Assembly (NCBI GenBank): GCA_964409245.1
Contig: CAYPCQ010000020.1
Location: 1 to 64,000 of the forward strand
Direction: 5' to 3'
DNA: 64,000 nt
From: CAIMWS01 sp964409245
Lineage (GTDB): Bacteria > Verrucomicrobiota > Verrucomicrobiia > Limisphaerales > UBA1319
In this document: positions 17,303-26,677 of the stretch, piece by piece
Layout of the letters: each line of letters opens with the position of its first letter
Position numbering within the stretch: position 1 is the stretch's first letter
The notes under the pieces: model-generated
Database searches by the model: none
The model's input: only the letters and a program-made list of their open reading frames with translations
What the model was told of the DNA's origin: nothing
Program-made: the position numbers and the translations under genes

Positions 17303-18469
17303 ATGGCACTCTATGATTTGACACCCACCTTGCGCACCCGGCTGAACCGCACCGAGCGGATTATCGGGCTGTTTGTCATCGCCGCCACCCTGCTCCTGCT
17401 GGCCGGAGTTTCCTATTACGTTTACCATACCGCCAAACGCAAAGGATGGGGCACGGCCAAAGTGCCCTATTTCACGATGGTGGATTCCACCGAAGGGATT
17501 TTTGTGGGCCAGCCCGTCAAAATGATGGGCTTCGACGTTGGATTCGTCTCCCATATCGAATTGAACGCCCCGGAAATCATGGAGAATTTCCGGGCCCTGT
17601 CCATCGAGTTCATGATTGAGAGTCCCTACGAGGGGTATATTTGGACCGATGCGGAAGTCCGCCTCCAGGCACTGGGCTTTGGATCCTCGCGATACCTGGA
17701 AGTCATCCCGATGGCCAACAAAAGCGCGAAGAACATCGATGCCACCTACTATTCCTCAAATAGCGTGACCTATGTCCTGGTGAAATCGGACAAGGAGCAG
17801 GAGGAGCTGATGAAATTCCTCAAGTCGGACAGTAAAAAAAAGTTTGTGCCCCTCAACCAGTATTTGGGTTTTCTGCGGGAAACGAATCAAAAAATCCACG
17901 GCTATTACCTGGCCGCGCAGGAACCGCGCCCCTACAGCCAGGTGGTCGCGGATATCCTGCAAAAGGTGGACCAAGCGCTGCCTGGCATCCTCAATTTGAC
18001 CAATCAGCTGGCCGGTTCGCTGAGCAACTCCGTCGAGCTGATGGCCGCGTTCAAGCTCACCGCCGCCAACACGCAGCCGGTGCTGTCCAATTTGACGGTC
18101 ATTACGGCCCAGCTTAAGGATCCTCACGGTTCCCTGGGTGAATGGCTGATCCCCACGCAAATCAACCAAAAGATCCAGCTCACCGTGGATTCGGCGGACA
18201 CCACCGTGCGCAGCGCCCGCACCAATCTGAACCAACTGGCGGTCAACCTCAGCCGCACGCTGGACAACCTTGCGGACATCACCGCCAACCTCAACGCGCA
18301 GGTGCGGGCCAACAGCCTCATTCTCAGCGAAGTCTCCAGCCTGGTCATCAGCGCTGATGAATTCCTGCAAGGCTTGAAGCGCCACTGGCTCCTGAAAGCG
18401 GCCTTCGGGACGCAGACCAATGCCCCCTTGGAAAGTGTGGTCCGCCCCACCATTGGCATTAACCAATAA
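17303..18469 (+). CDS. mlaD: MCE-domain (MlaD-like) lipid-binding protein
   Basis: The periplasmic substrate-handling subunit of the MCE transporter. It has one N-terminal transmembrane helix (about 22-42) and one MCE domain (about 52-135: PYFTMVDSTEGIFVGQPVKM, then the GFGSSRYLEV strand), followed by a long helical tail (about 160-360) rich in Asn, Leu and Ala. That tail is like the coiled needle of PqiB/LetB- or Mce-type proteins rather than the short MlaD. It starts 9 bases after the ATPase stop. I infer a hexameric ring with a helical tube that reaches towards the outer membrane. Confidence 0.88.
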   Translation: MALYDLTPTLRTRLNRTERIIGLFVIAATLLLLAGVSYYVYHTAKRKGWGTAKVPYFTMVDSTEGIFVGQPVKMMGFDVGFVSHIELNAPEIMENFRALSIEFMIESPYEGYIWTDAEVRLQALGFGSSRYLEVIPMANKSAKNIDATYYSSNSVTYVLVKSDKEQEELMKFLKSDSKKKFVPLNQYLGFLRETNQKIHGYYLAAQEPRPYSQVVADILQKVDQALPGILNLTNQLAGSLSNSVELMAAFKLTAANTQPVLSNLTVITAQLKDPHGSLGEWLIPTQINQKIQLTVDSADTTVRSARTNLNQLAVNLSRTLDNLADITANLNAQVRANSLILSEVSSLVISADEFLQGLKRHWLLKAAFGTQTNAPLESVVRPTIGINQ

Positions 18470-18476
18470 ATCGCGC

Positions 18477-19586
18477 ATGATCGATCACAATCCCGTTTTC
18501 CAATTCCTGCGGACCCGCCACTGGCTGGCTGGACTGGCCGGGCTTCTGCCCATTATCCTGGTTGGGTGCTCCTCCACTCCCCCCCCATCCCCTGCTCCGC
18601 TGTCAAAAGTGGTGTCGGTTCAAGCAGCGGAAACCGCTGCCCGTTTATCCCAGGCCGGCAATTGGGTGGCTGCCGCTCGGGAATGGCAAAAAGCAGCCGA
18701 TTGGTTTACAGCACTAAACGATCCGGTGCTGGAAGCCATGGCCCTGCACAACCTGGCCCAGGCCCAAAAGGAGTTGGGACGCCTGGATCCAGCCCGGCGC
18801 AACTTGGAAACAGCCGCCAGCCTGAACCGTGACCATGGGCAGACGAATACCTGGTGGCGCAATCAATTGGTGCTGCTGCAGGTGGATGAATTGGCCGGCG
18901 ATACCAATGCCCTGGCCACGCGGTTCGCCAGCCTGGCTCCAGAAATTGAAACGCGGGCACCCGCTCAGGTGCTTGGTCTTTACCTTTTGGAATCGGGCCG
19001 CTGGCAAATGCGTTCGGGCAATTGGGCCGCCGCGGAGCAGGCCTTCGGCCAGGCGGCGCGGGAATTTTCCAAGGCGGCGGATCGTCGAGGCTCGGCGGCC
19101 GTGCTGGTTAATCGTGCCACGCTGGCGATGCGGCAGGCCAGATACCCTCAAGGCCTCAAGGATTGGCAAGCCGCTCTCCACGAATACGAAAAAATGGCTG
19201 ATCCTGCCGGAGTGGCTGCCGCCCTCGCCGGCTTGGGGGATTCGCTTTTGGCGGAGAATCCAAAGTCGCCTGAAGGAATCCAGTTTCTTCAGCGGGCGGC
19301 GCGCTCCTTTCGCGTTCAGCAGCGGCCCGCCGGGGAAATCGTGATTCTCCAGCGCTTGATCACCGCTTTGCGCAAGGTCGGCCAGCCGATTGCCGAGACG
19401 CAAGCCAGCCTCGCAGCGGCGCACGCAAACCGGGCCGCCTGGCTGGAAACCGCGGAGCAACCGAAGGCGGCCGCAGTCCAGTGGCGGGCGGCGGCGAATT
19501 TGTGGAATTCCCTGGCCGATCCAGAAAAAGCCCAAAGGGCATCAGCCACCGCCGAACGGCTTGAACAACAGCCAACCAAACCCTGA
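18477..19586 (+). CDS. TPR-repeat lipoprotein in the MCE operon
   Basis: A 369-residue lipoprotein: signal peptide LAGLAGLLPIILVGC with lipobox LVGC, then a proline-rich linker (SSTPPPSPAPL). The rest is helical with TPR-like pairs (for example AARLSQAGNWVAAAREWQKA, ALHNLAQAQKELGRLDPARR, GNWAAAEQAFGQAAREF). It starts 7 bases after the MCE gene. Many Mla/Mce/Pqi operons end with a lipoprotein that links the complex to the outer membrane; this one could play that role with a TPR scaffold, which I have not seen described. It ends 7 bases from the convergent HEAT gene. ATG 18477 is chosen because the signal peptide starts there. Confidence 0.75.
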   Translation: MIDHNPVFQFLRTRHWLAGLAGLLPIILVGCSSTPPPSPAPLSKVVSVQAAETAARLSQAGNWVAAAREWQKAADWFTALNDPVLEAMALHNLAQAQKELGRLDPARRNLETAASLNRDHGQTNTWWRNQLVLLQVDELAGDTNALATRFASLAPEIETRAPAQVLGLYLLESGRWQMRSGNWAAAEQAFGQAAREFSKAADRRGSAAVLVNRATLAMRQARYPQGLKDWQAALHEYEKMADPAGVAAALAGLGDSLLAENPKSPEGIQFLQRAARSFRVQQRPAGEIVILQRLITALRKVGQPIAETQASLAAAHANRAAWLETAEQPKAAAVQWRAAANLWNSLADPEKAQRASATAERLEQQPTKP

Positions 19587-19593
19587 CGGCGCC

Positions 19594-21648
19594 TTACTTG
19601 GGCAGCAAATCCAAGGCTTCCTGCTTGAGTTTTTCATCCTTGGTTGTGGCCGCGACCTTTTTCAGAGCCGCCTGGACATCGCCTGCTACCGGACGCGACG
19701 CCTTGGCAATTTTAAGAGCAGCCAAACCGGCTTCCGCCTGGACTTCGCTGTCCTCCAGGAAAGGTAGCACTAATTGCATTGATCCCGGAATCGCTGATTC
19801 ACCCAATCCCGACAAAACCAGTTTCTTCTCACCGGTTCCCGGGGCTTGGGCGATCAATCCAGCGTAAGCCTTGATTTTTTCCGAGGCTGGCAAATCGGTG
19901 GCGGAGGGCAACAACCGCAAAGCACCACGCACCAGGAGAATGTCCAAAGTGGGATCTTTGACCGCCCGGACTTTGTCCAGGATGGGCATAACGGCCGAAG
20001 CATCGGGCCAATTCGCCAAGGATCGCAATGCTGTTTCCCGAACCATTGCATCCCGGTTCAGCGTGGCGGTCAAAACGGTCTCCAACGCTTTGGCCCCACC
20101 CAAAGTCCCCATCAAGCGCAACAAGACCTGGCGAGGTGCGGTCTTGGGCGTGGCGGCATAAACCTTGAGCACCGGTTCCGCCTGATCAGCCGCTTCCGGA
20201 ATCCTTTGGAAGGCCGGCCGAATGGCTTGCTCCGCCTCCCCGGCTATCTGGCGGCGAGCCTGGGTGGTCAGGCACCGGGTCACGGTCACCAATTGTCCGG
20301 GAGTGGCCAGCTGGCCGAGGGCGCGAAAAGCCGCCAGGCTGATCTGGTCGTCAGCGTTGGCTGTCTCGGCTACCAGCACCGGGAAGGCCATTCGCGATTC
20401 CCGCTGGGCGAGCACCTCCAATAACCTGGCGCGCAATTCGGCCTGGGTGCCGTCCAATGCCCCGACGATTTCATAGTCCACGGCATCACCTCGCAACAGG
20501 CGCAAGCTGGCGCACATGGCGGCCAGGACGTTGCGTGAACCAAACCTTGCGGCGGTCCTGATCAAAGGCGCGACCGAGGAAGGATCACCCCACCTGCCGG
20601 TGGCGCGCATCGCGGCCATCACGACCTCGGGATTCGGGCTTTCCAGCAGCATGGCAATGGCGGCCCGGACACTGGGATCATTGCGCTTGACGAGCGCCTC
20701 GACCAATAATACCTGGTCGGAATCCGTGGCGGAGGCCAGGCATTCCGCGAAACGCCAAGTTGCCGCAGGATCGTTCAGACGGGAAACTTGGGCAATGGCG
20801 GCGGCTCGCAAGCCAGGATCTTCCTGTTTCAACGACGCCAGGACCAGGGAGGTGCTGTCCGGACACCCCAAGTCCACCAAAGTCACCAAAGCCGCCCGGG
20901 CAACGCGCGGGGAGACGGGCCGCGCATGCAGCCGCTTGAGGATGCGGAAGGCCTGGTCTTTCGAGCCCGCTTGAGCCAGGCGTTGGGCACATTGGATCTG
21001 GGCCAGGCAGATTGCCAAACGCCAGTGTTCCGGAGCGGAGGAGTTGATTTTTTCCAAGGCCGAAGCGGCGGTTGATTTGCCTATGCGCCCGAGCGCAGCA
21101 ATGGCTGCCAAGGCAATCTCGGGATCGTTTTCCTGCGCCAGTTTTTTCAAGCGGCTGGTGGCTGGTTCATAGCGGCGCTCGGCCAGGGTGTTGATCAAGT
21201 TTAGTTTCGATGGCCCGGGCATGTTATCCAGGGAGCGCATCAACGCGGCGTCAGCCATTTTCCCCGGGTGGTTCAGCAAGGCGTAGCAGCCCATATGGCA
21301 GCTATCCTCGCTTGCCAAAAGCGGTTCCAAAACCGCCACCGATGCGTCGGTGCCAATGATCCACAAGGTCCGGCAGAAACAGCGCTTGGCTTCCGCGGTG
21401 GCGTCCGACTGTAAAGCCGCCACGATCTTTTGCTCCAGCTTTTGGCGCAAAGGCTGGCCGGGCTGGGTATCTCTGATAATTCGCTCGATGCGCGCGAACG
21501 CCTCGTGCGAAGCGCCGATCTCGTAACGGGAGGCGGTGGCGACCCATTGTTCCACATCGTCGAGCGCGAAATCAGGGGCCGCCGCCAGCGCCGTCATCGC
21601 CAGGCCGCAACCCATGCCTAATAACCAAATGGAAAGATGTTTTTTCAT
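19594..21648 (-). CDS. Exported HEAT-repeat protein
   Basis: A 684-residue protein with a clear signal peptide (MKKHLSIWLLGMGCGLAMTALAAAP). The mature part is a run of HEAT/PBS-lyase-like helical repeats, with units such as NDPEIALAAIAALGRIGKS, EDPGLRAAAIAQVSRLND, NDPSVRAAIAMLLE and ADDQISLAAFRALGQLA. Such solenoids act as protein-binding scaffolds and have no enzyme activity. Proteins of this kind often accompany secreted oxidoreductases and cytochromes in Verrucomicrobiota and Planctomycetota. The next gene upstream on the same strand is a Gfo/Idh/MocA protein 42 bases away, so the two are probably co-transcribed. Confidence 0.8.
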   Translation of the reverse strand: MKKHLSIWLLGMGCGLAMTALAAAPDFALDDVEQWVATASRYEIGASHEAFARIERIIRDTQPGQPLRQKLEQKIVAALQSDATAEAKRCFCRTLWIIGTDASVAVLEPLLASEDSCHMGCYALLNHPGKMADAALMRSLDNMPGPSKLNLINTLAERRYEPATSRLKKLAQENDPEIALAAIAALGRIGKSTAASALEKINSSAPEHWRLAICLAQIQCAQRLAQAGSKDQAFRILKRLHARPVSPRVARAALVTLVDLGCPDSTSLVLASLKQEDPGLRAAAIAQVSRLNDPAATWRFAECLASATDSDQVLLVEALVKRNDPSVRAAIAMLLESPNPEVVMAAMRATGRWGDPSSVAPLIRTAARFGSRNVLAAMCASLRLLRGDAVDYEIVGALDGTQAELRARLLEVLAQRESRMAFPVLVAETANADDQISLAAFRALGQLATPGQLVTVTRCLTTQARRQIAGEAEQAIRPAFQRIPEAADQAEPVLKVYAATPKTAPRQVLLRLMGTLGGAKALETVLTATLNRDAMVRETALRSLANWPDASAVMPILDKVRAVKDPTLDILLVRGALRLLPSATDLPASEKIKAYAGLIAQAPGTGEKKLVLSGLGESAIPGSMQLVLPFLEDSEVQAEAGLAALKIAKASRPVAGDVQAALKKVAATTKDEKLKQEALDLLPK

Positions 21649-21690
21649 GGCTGATTCAGGTGGTTCAAAATTCCTGGTGGGGACGCCTTT

Positions 21691-22995
21691 TTACAGGTGC
21701 CAGGGGGCGCGGATGGCCCGTGCGAGCATGCGGTTGGCCTCTTCGTCCTTGATGAATTTCTCCGCCGCTGGATTCCACTGGAGCTTGCGGCCCAGGCGCA
21801 GGCACAGGTTCATTAACTGCCCGATGCTATTGGCCCGGTGCGCCGTCTCGGGATGGCAGATGGTGGGGGCGCGGGTCTTGATGCCGCGGACCAAGTCGCC
21901 AATGTGGCCGCTGGTGTCGGCCCAGCCTTTGTCACCCATATCCCGCCGCAGGCCCAGCAAGGATTTGGGCTCGGCCGTAACCACATCGGTCTGGTCATCC
22001 ACCTGGATCCAGCCCCGGTCCCCGATAAACCGTATGAAACGGTCTTCAAACTTGCCGGTTTGCCGCATGATCCCGGTAACCCCATTGGCGTAACGGCAGC
22101 GGACTTCGCCGCGCAACGGGGTTTCGCTGTAGGCAGTTTTCGGATTGGGAAACTCGGCGGTTCCCTCAAACTCGATGGGCCCGGTGGTGTCCGTTTCGAG
22201 CCCGAATTGCATCAAGTCGGTATAGTGGCAGCCCATTTCAGTGATGACCCCGTCCGAGAAATCCCAAAAATACATGAATCCGTTCACATGAGCCCAGTTA
22301 AAGGGGCGCCACGGGGATTGCCCCAGCCACATTTCGTAGTCGAATCCCTCCGGTACCGGAGTGCAAGGCTGGCAGGGAATGGCGGGGCCTTCCCACACCT
22401 GCATGAGCACCGTATGCACTTTGCCGATCAGCCCGCGCCTGGCCACCTCCGCCATGAACTTATAGGAGTCCACACTGCGCCGCTGGTGGCCGGCCTGGTA
22501 AATAGTCCCGAGCCGTTTGCAGGTTTCAACCAGCGCCCGGCCTTCAGCAATGGACAGGGTCACCGGTTTTTCGCTGTAAATATCTTTGCCTGCATGAGCG
22601 GCATATAAGGAAGCCACTCCATGCCAGCGCACTCCGGTGGCAATAAAGACGGCATCGATGTCCGGCCGCGCCAGCAACTCCCGGAAATCCCGGTGTGTCT
22701 GACAATCCTGGTTTTTATAAAATCCATTCACCTTTTCCTTGCCTCGCTGGAGACGATCCGCCCGGCAATCGCACACCGCCCGCATGTGGATTTCCCGGTT
22801 GCCCATGAAATGAGCCAGAATATCCTGCGCGCGGTTTCCAACGCCCAGCGTGGCCATGACAATCCGGTTGCTGGGGGCCACAGTCCCATCCAACCCAAAA
22901 ACTGAGGGAGGCAGAATCGTGGGGGCGGTGGCTGACAATCCCATCGCGGCCAGGAATTTCCGCCGGGTCCAACTAGCGGCTTTAGGTTTCATCAT
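21691..22995 (-). CDS. Gfo/Idh/MocA oxidoreductase with Tat signal
   Basis: An NAD(P)-dependent sugar or cyclitol oxidoreductase, predicted to be exported folded. The twin-arginine motif TRRKFL (10-15) begins a Tat signal. The Rossmann domain follows (MATLGVGNRAQDIL; a degenerate GxGxxG), then YSEKPVTLS with the family's Lys in EKP, and GHQRRS. The C-terminal domain contains WDFSDGVITEMGCHYTD, the usual active-site His region. At 434 residues it is the length of the large, exported subfamily abundant in Verrucomicrobiota. Neighbours are a HEAT protein (downstream) and a VCBS protein (upstream); all three are predicted to be exported. Substrate unknown. Confidence 0.88.
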   Translation of the reverse strand: MMKPKAASWTRRKFLAAMGLSATAPTILPPSVFGLDGTVAPSNRIVMATLGVGNRAQDILAHFMGNREIHMRAVCDCRADRLQRGKEKVNGFYKNQDCQTHRDFRELLARPDIDAVFIATGVRWHGVASLYAAHAGKDIYSEKPVTLSIAEGRALVETCKRLGTIYQAGHQRRSVDSYKFMAEVARRGLIGKVHTVLMQVWEGPAIPCQPCTPVPEGFDYEMWLGQSPWRPFNWAHVNGFMYFWDFSDGVITEMGCHYTDLMQFGLETDTTGPIEFEGTAEFPNPKTAYSETPLRGEVRCRYANGVTGIMRQTGKFEDRFIRFIGDRGWIQVDDQTDVVTAEPKSLLGLRRDMGDKGWADTSGHIGDLVRGIKTRAPTICHPETAHRANSIGQLMNLCLRLGRKLQWNPAAEKFIKDEEANRMLARAIRAPWHL

Positions 22996-23124
22996 GCAAT
23001 TAATTGGTTGAGGTTTTTGACCTTATTAAAATCAAGCAGCGCCAACGAGTTCCAAGCTCCAAACTAACGGGTTAACTGGCGGATCAGCTCCCCTGCCCTC
23101 CCGCCTTCCGTATCACCAGGCGTT

Positions 23125-24429
23125 TCACCGGGAGTTCTGGCGGGCCAGGTTTTCAAACCAGACGGGGCCGCCGAATTTTCCGGTGGTCACAATGTCCAGA
23201 TCCCCATCGCCATCCAGATCCACCACTACGATATTTACTCCCGCGCCAAATCCTTCGCCTGAGGAAACGGCATGCTTGGTCCAAACGGGATTGACGCCGC
23301 GCCGGACATCATACCAATAGACACCCAAAGGACCATATTCGTCCGGATCGCTGCCATTGTGGGCCATGAACCGTTTGCCGGTGACCAACTCCGGCTCCCC
23401 GTCATTATTCAGGTCAGCCAGGACTAAACTATGAGCCTGGGTCCAGGAATCGTCGATCAGGTGCGGTTTCCATGCCGTCTGCCCACCTGAGGAGGACTGC
23501 TCATACCAGAGCACCCCGCGGGAATGGGCTGAAGTGCAAACCAGATCATTCAAGCCGTCCCGGTTGACATCCAGCACACATATTTCAGCCGTATCCGGGG
23601 ACTGGGCGTCCCGGTCTTTTCCCAGAGGAAGAGGATGTTCCACCCACTTTCCCGTGCGTGGATTTTGGGGCGCTTCAAACCAGGCATTGGGGCGGATGAT
23701 GTCCGGCCGGCCATCGCCATTCACATCGCCAACTCCGCCGCCAAAGATGGATTCGCCTGCCGAAATCAGGTGCTTGAGGAAACGGGGGCTGCCATTTTTG
23801 TCGGGATTCAACTCGAACCACATGGTGGGCTGGCAGTGGGGCAGGATTTCCAATTTGCGGCCATCCCCGTCGATATCCCACAAATCACCGGATTCGAAGT
23901 TCACCGATTTTTCCACGGCGGTTTCCGGCCATTCGCCGCCGGCTGTGCCGGTGTTCTTGCACCAGCTGATGGATTTCTCAAACCAGGAACAGGTGACCGC
24001 ATCCAACTTGCCGTCCCCATCCACATCCAGCGGCAGGTTCATGAAATCATCACAATACCCTTTGCCTTGCCCATCAACCGTGCCGCGCACGGCACGCACT
24101 TTGATCGGTTTCCAATCTGGCGCCGGGTATAAATATGGTCCGGCCAGAATGTCTAATTTGCCGTCGCCATTGAAGTCCCCCACGCAGCAGGATTCACTCC
24201 GGAAAGTATTCAATCTATGGGCTTGGAAGCGCACTTTTTCATTCGGGAAGGCCTGGCTCCCGGCCGGTTTGGAATCGCTCGCACTAATCGCCTGCCAGCC
24301 TGCCAGCAGGATGGCCATCGTGCCCCATCGGATTAAACTGCGGTGGAGAGTTTTGGCCGATGGCTGGCCTGAAAGCGAAAGCCCGCTGGGCAAGTTGAGA
24401 ATCATGTCAGCACCATTGTTCATAATCAT
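23125..24429 (-). CDS. Exported VCBS/FG-GAP repeat protein
   Basis: A beta-propeller-type protein of about 434 residues. At least six calcium-binding FG-GAP/VCBS units are visible as D-x-(N/D)-x-D-G motifs: DFNGDGKLDIL, DVDGDGKLDAV, DIDGDGRKLEI, DVNGDGRPDII, DVNRDGLNDLV, DLNNDGEPELV and DLDGDGDLDIV. These propellers bind sugars or proteins at the cell surface. A hydrophobic stretch (MAILLAGWQAISAS) is a signal peptide. The start is uncertain: ATG 24429 is shown; 24405 and 24318 are in frame, and the last of these would place the signal peptide at the very N-terminus. No partner can be assigned beyond the neighbouring exported genes. Confidence 0.78.
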   Translation of the reverse strand: MIMNNGADMILNLPSGLSLSGQPSAKTLHRSLIRWGTMAILLAGWQAISASDSKPAGSQAFPNEKVRFQAHRLNTFRSESCCVGDFNGDGKLDILAGPYLYPAPDWKPIKVRAVRGTVDGQGKGYCDDFMNLPLDVDGDGKLDAVTCSWFEKSISWCKNTGTAGGEWPETAVEKSVNFESGDLWDIDGDGRKLEILPHCQPTMWFELNPDKNGSPRFLKHLISAGESIFGGGVGDVNGDGRPDIIRPNAWFEAPQNPRTGKWVEHPLPLGKDRDAQSPDTAEICVLDVNRDGLNDLVCTSAHSRGVLWYEQSSSGGQTAWKPHLIDDSWTQAHSLVLADLNNDGEPELVTGKRFMAHNGSDPDEYGPLGVYWYDVRRGVNPVWTKHAVSSGEGFGAGVNIVVVDLDGDGDLDIVTTGKFGGPVWFENLARQNSR

Positions 24430-24624
24430 ATCCAAGCCGGTTGAAACGTCTCCATTTTCGACCACCCAAGCATGGGATGCAAGCAATCATTTTGAACTGG
24501 ATTCATGGATTGCGTCCCGCAGCCTTCCAGGCCGGCGCGGACGGTTTTGGAATTTGTTGATGATTAACGGCTGGGGCAGGAATTCAGACCTGCCTCAACC
24601 ACTGCGGCCAGCCCGCCGGCTGGT

Positions 24625-25560
24625 TCAGGTCTTGGGCTGGCGTGCGGCACATTCCGGTGAACAGGCGCCGTGGCACGGTTCGACGTGGATGTTCACGCTG
24701 GTGTAGGGATATTTGCGGCGGATGGCATCGGCAATTTGGTGGGTAATCTGGTGGGACTGCTCCACCGTCATAAGCGGCTCCACGCGGATATGGAATTCCA
24801 CAAAACGATGCTGCCCGGATTTTCGGGTGCGCAGCCGGTGCAGACCATGGACCGTGGGACCGAAAAGAGCCAGGGACTCGCTGATGTTTTGTTCCTCGGC
24901 GGGGGGCAGTTTAGTGTCCAGCAGATCCTTCCCGGCTTCGATCGTCAGATCGTAGGCGGCCTTGAAAATCAATAAGGCTACGGCCATGGCTGCCACTGGA
25001 TCGATCCAATCCAAGCTGGCTTGCGGAGCCAGTATTTTGCCGGCACCGATAATGATGAGCCCCACCATGACACCGGCGGAAGTGTAAACATCGGTCCGCA
25101 GATGCCAGGCATCGGCCAGGAGCGCGGCGGATTCCGTAGCCCGGCCGACTTTGAACAGGCTGGCGGAAACCCAAGTGTTGGCGGCGGCGGAAATGAACAT
25201 GATGACGATGCCCCAGAATGGCGCTTCCAACGGTTCCCGATGCACCAGTTTCTGGGCCGCCTCAAAAATAATCCACCCCGCGGCGAAGAAAATCAGAAGG
25301 GCTTCAACCACACCGGAAATGTTCTCCACCTTGCCGTGGCCAAACGGATGCGTTTCGTCAGCCGGTTTTCCGGAGTGGTTGACGGCGAACCAGGCAATGA
25401 GCGCGGCCATGAGATCGACCCCGGAGTGGATGGCCTCGGAGATGACCGATACGGAACCGATCATCAGGCCCACCACCAATTTCAGCAGCACCAAGGAGGA
25501 ATTCGACACCACGGACAGCAGCGCCACCCGGGCTTTTGAACGTTGAACGTCGGGATTCAT
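24625..25560 (-). CDS. Cation diffusion facilitator (CDF) efflux transporter
   Basis: A 311-residue inner-membrane antiporter that exports divalent metal (Zn2+, Fe2+, Co2+ or similar) in exchange for protons. It has six membrane segments, the TM2 signature AIHSGVDLMA with the metal-site His/Asp pair, the GHGKVENISGVVEA loop, and TM5 LADAWHLRTDVYTS with a second HxxxD site. The C-terminal cytoplasmic domain (about 210-305, VEFHIRVEPLMTVEQSH) is the usual regulatory fold. A terminal extension CHGACSPECA adds three cysteines that may bind metal, which is unusual. The neighbouring adenosyltransferase gene is 16 bases upstream in the same direction, so the two may be co-transcribed. Confidence 0.93.
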   Translation of the reverse strand: MNPDVQRSKARVALLSVVSNSSLVLLKLVVGLMIGSVSVISEAIHSGVDLMAALIAWFAVNHSGKPADETHPFGHGKVENISGVVEALLIFFAAGWIIFEAAQKLVHREPLEAPFWGIVIMFISAAANTWVSASLFKVGRATESAALLADAWHLRTDVYTSAGVMVGLIIIGAGKILAPQASLDWIDPVAAMAVALLIFKAAYDLTIEAGKDLLDTKLPPAEEQNISESLALFGPTVHGLHRLRTRKSGQHRFVEFHIRVEPLMTVEQSHQITHQIADAIRRKYPYTSVNIHVEPCHGACSPECAARQPKT

Positions 25561-25576
25561 GAATTGGTTGGTCAGG

Positions 25577-26113
25577 TCAAGTTCCGGTTTGGGATTCCGA
25601 CCACCGCGCCATCAGCCATAACACGTCGCCCAGGCGGTTGAGATAAACCAGGCCCTCGGGGCTGTTTGACATTCCTTTTTCCAGCAGTCCGCACACATTT
25701 CTTTCCACGCGCCGGCAAACGGTCCGGGCCATGTCCAAAGTGGCGGCGGCCAGTGATTGCCCGGGGGTGGCCCATCCCCGGAAGGAGCCTTGCTGATCCT
25801 CGATGGTTTTGACCAGGGCGTCCAATTGTGCCGTCTGCTGGCCAGTCAACCGGGCGAAGCCCGCTTGCTCATATTTCACCCGATCCTCTTCCAAGGTGGC
25901 CATTTCGCCCATCAAACCCACCAAGTCTTTCTGGATGATCTCCAGATTCTGTCGGATGAATGGGTATTCGCTGCTGGCGCGAGCCAGGCCGATCGCACTG
26001 TTCAATTCATCCAATCCACCCAAAGCTTCCACTTGGGGATGCGTTTTGCTGACCCGGCGGTTGAACATCAGGCTGGTCAAACCATCATCACCGGTTTTTG
26101 TGGCCGTACTCAT
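25577..26113 (-). CDS. Corrinoid adenosyltransferase, PduO/MMAB type
   Basis: Transfers the adenosyl group of ATP to cob(I)alamin to form coenzyme B12. Family motifs are present in order: TGDDGLTSLMFNRRVSK (ATP-binding N-terminus), EALGGLDELNSAIGLA, ARTVCRRVERN and VYLNRLGDVLWLMAR, which supplies the conserved Arg/Asp of the active site. The length of 178 residues is normal. ATG 26113 is chosen because the TGDDG motif begins shortly after; a longer frame to 26149 would add a hydrophobic, unconserved dozen residues. No B12 enzyme or riboswitch is adjacent. Confidence 0.9.
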   Translation of the reverse strand: MSTATKTGDDGLTSLMFNRRVSKTHPQVEALGGLDELNSAIGLARASSEYPFIRQNLEIIQKDLVGLMGEMATLEEDRVKYEQAGFARLTGQQTAQLDALVKTIEDQQGSFRGWATPGQSLAAATLDMARTVCRRVERNVCGLLEKGMSNSPEGLVYLNRLGDVLWLMARWSESQTGT

Positions 26114-26136
26114 CGCCAATAAGGTGAACACCAGGA

Positions 26137-26166
26137 TTGACGCTGGCAAGAGTTTTCCCCTAAAGT
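26137..26166 (+). promoter_or_regulatory. Candidate sigma-70 promoter for the LapA-like gene
   Basis: TTGACG (26137-26142) and TAAAGT (26161-26166) are separated by 18 bases. Transcription would start near 26173, giving a leader of about 11 bases before the ATG at 26184. The site also lies inside the divergent adenosyltransferase promoter region. Confidence 0.35.
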
Positions 26167-26183
26167 AGGCTCCGTTTCAGATT

Positions 26184-26435
26184 ATGAACGCCAAGCTGAT
26201 CCTCAAAACCTTGTTTGTGATTGTTGTCCTGTTCCTGCTGGTGCTGATGGGCATGAACAATCTCGATCCGGTGAAATTCAAACTGCCCCCGCTAATCAGC
26301 CGCGCTGTGGAAGGCAAGGCGGCGGTAATGTACTTCGCTTTTTTCGCTTTGGGCTTTTTCACTGGCACAGTCCTGACCGCCGGTGGTGGCGGCGGTTCAA
26401 AAGGCGGCGGTGGCGGTAAATCCAGCCAAAAATAG
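26184..26435 (+). CDS. Small LapA-like (DUF1049) two-span membrane protein
   Basis: An 83-residue inner-membrane protein. Two hydrophobic helices (about 5-24 and 47-66) flank a short loop with NNLDPVKFKLPP, which matches the LapA/DUF1049 pattern of an N-x-x-x-V-x-F-x-L motif between two spans. In E. coli LapA works with LapB in controlling lipopolysaccharide synthesis. The C-terminal tail is a Gly/Ser/Lys-rich run (GGGGGSKGGGGGKSSQK) that looks like an unstructured linker. No lapB-type TPR gene is next to it. Its role here is inferred only. Confidence 0.65.
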   Translation: MNAKLILKTLFVIVVLFLLVLMGMNNLDPVKFKLPPLISRAVEGKAAVMYFAFFALGFFTGTVLTAGGGGGSKGGGGGKSSQK

Positions 26436-26677
26436 CCCCTGTCAAAAAGCAGGATTCTCCTGATTGGCTGATGGAAGACGCCAATTGCCGATTTGGACTG
26501 CTTGAACCTGACGACGCTGGTTGAGTTTTTCCAGGATGGCTGGCTGACGGAGGGCCTTGGCGTCGCCTTTAAGCTGACGGCCGGCAATAATGAACCTTTC
26601 CTTTATTTAAACGCTTAATCTGCTTGACGACCTCGCTGGGGGTATAAAGACTGTGCGCACTGAACAATCCATGAATG

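Noticed and set aside
26624..26648. TTGACG plus TATAAA as a promoter for the Tat oxidoreductase
   Set aside because: The spacing is only 13 bases, too short for sigma-70.
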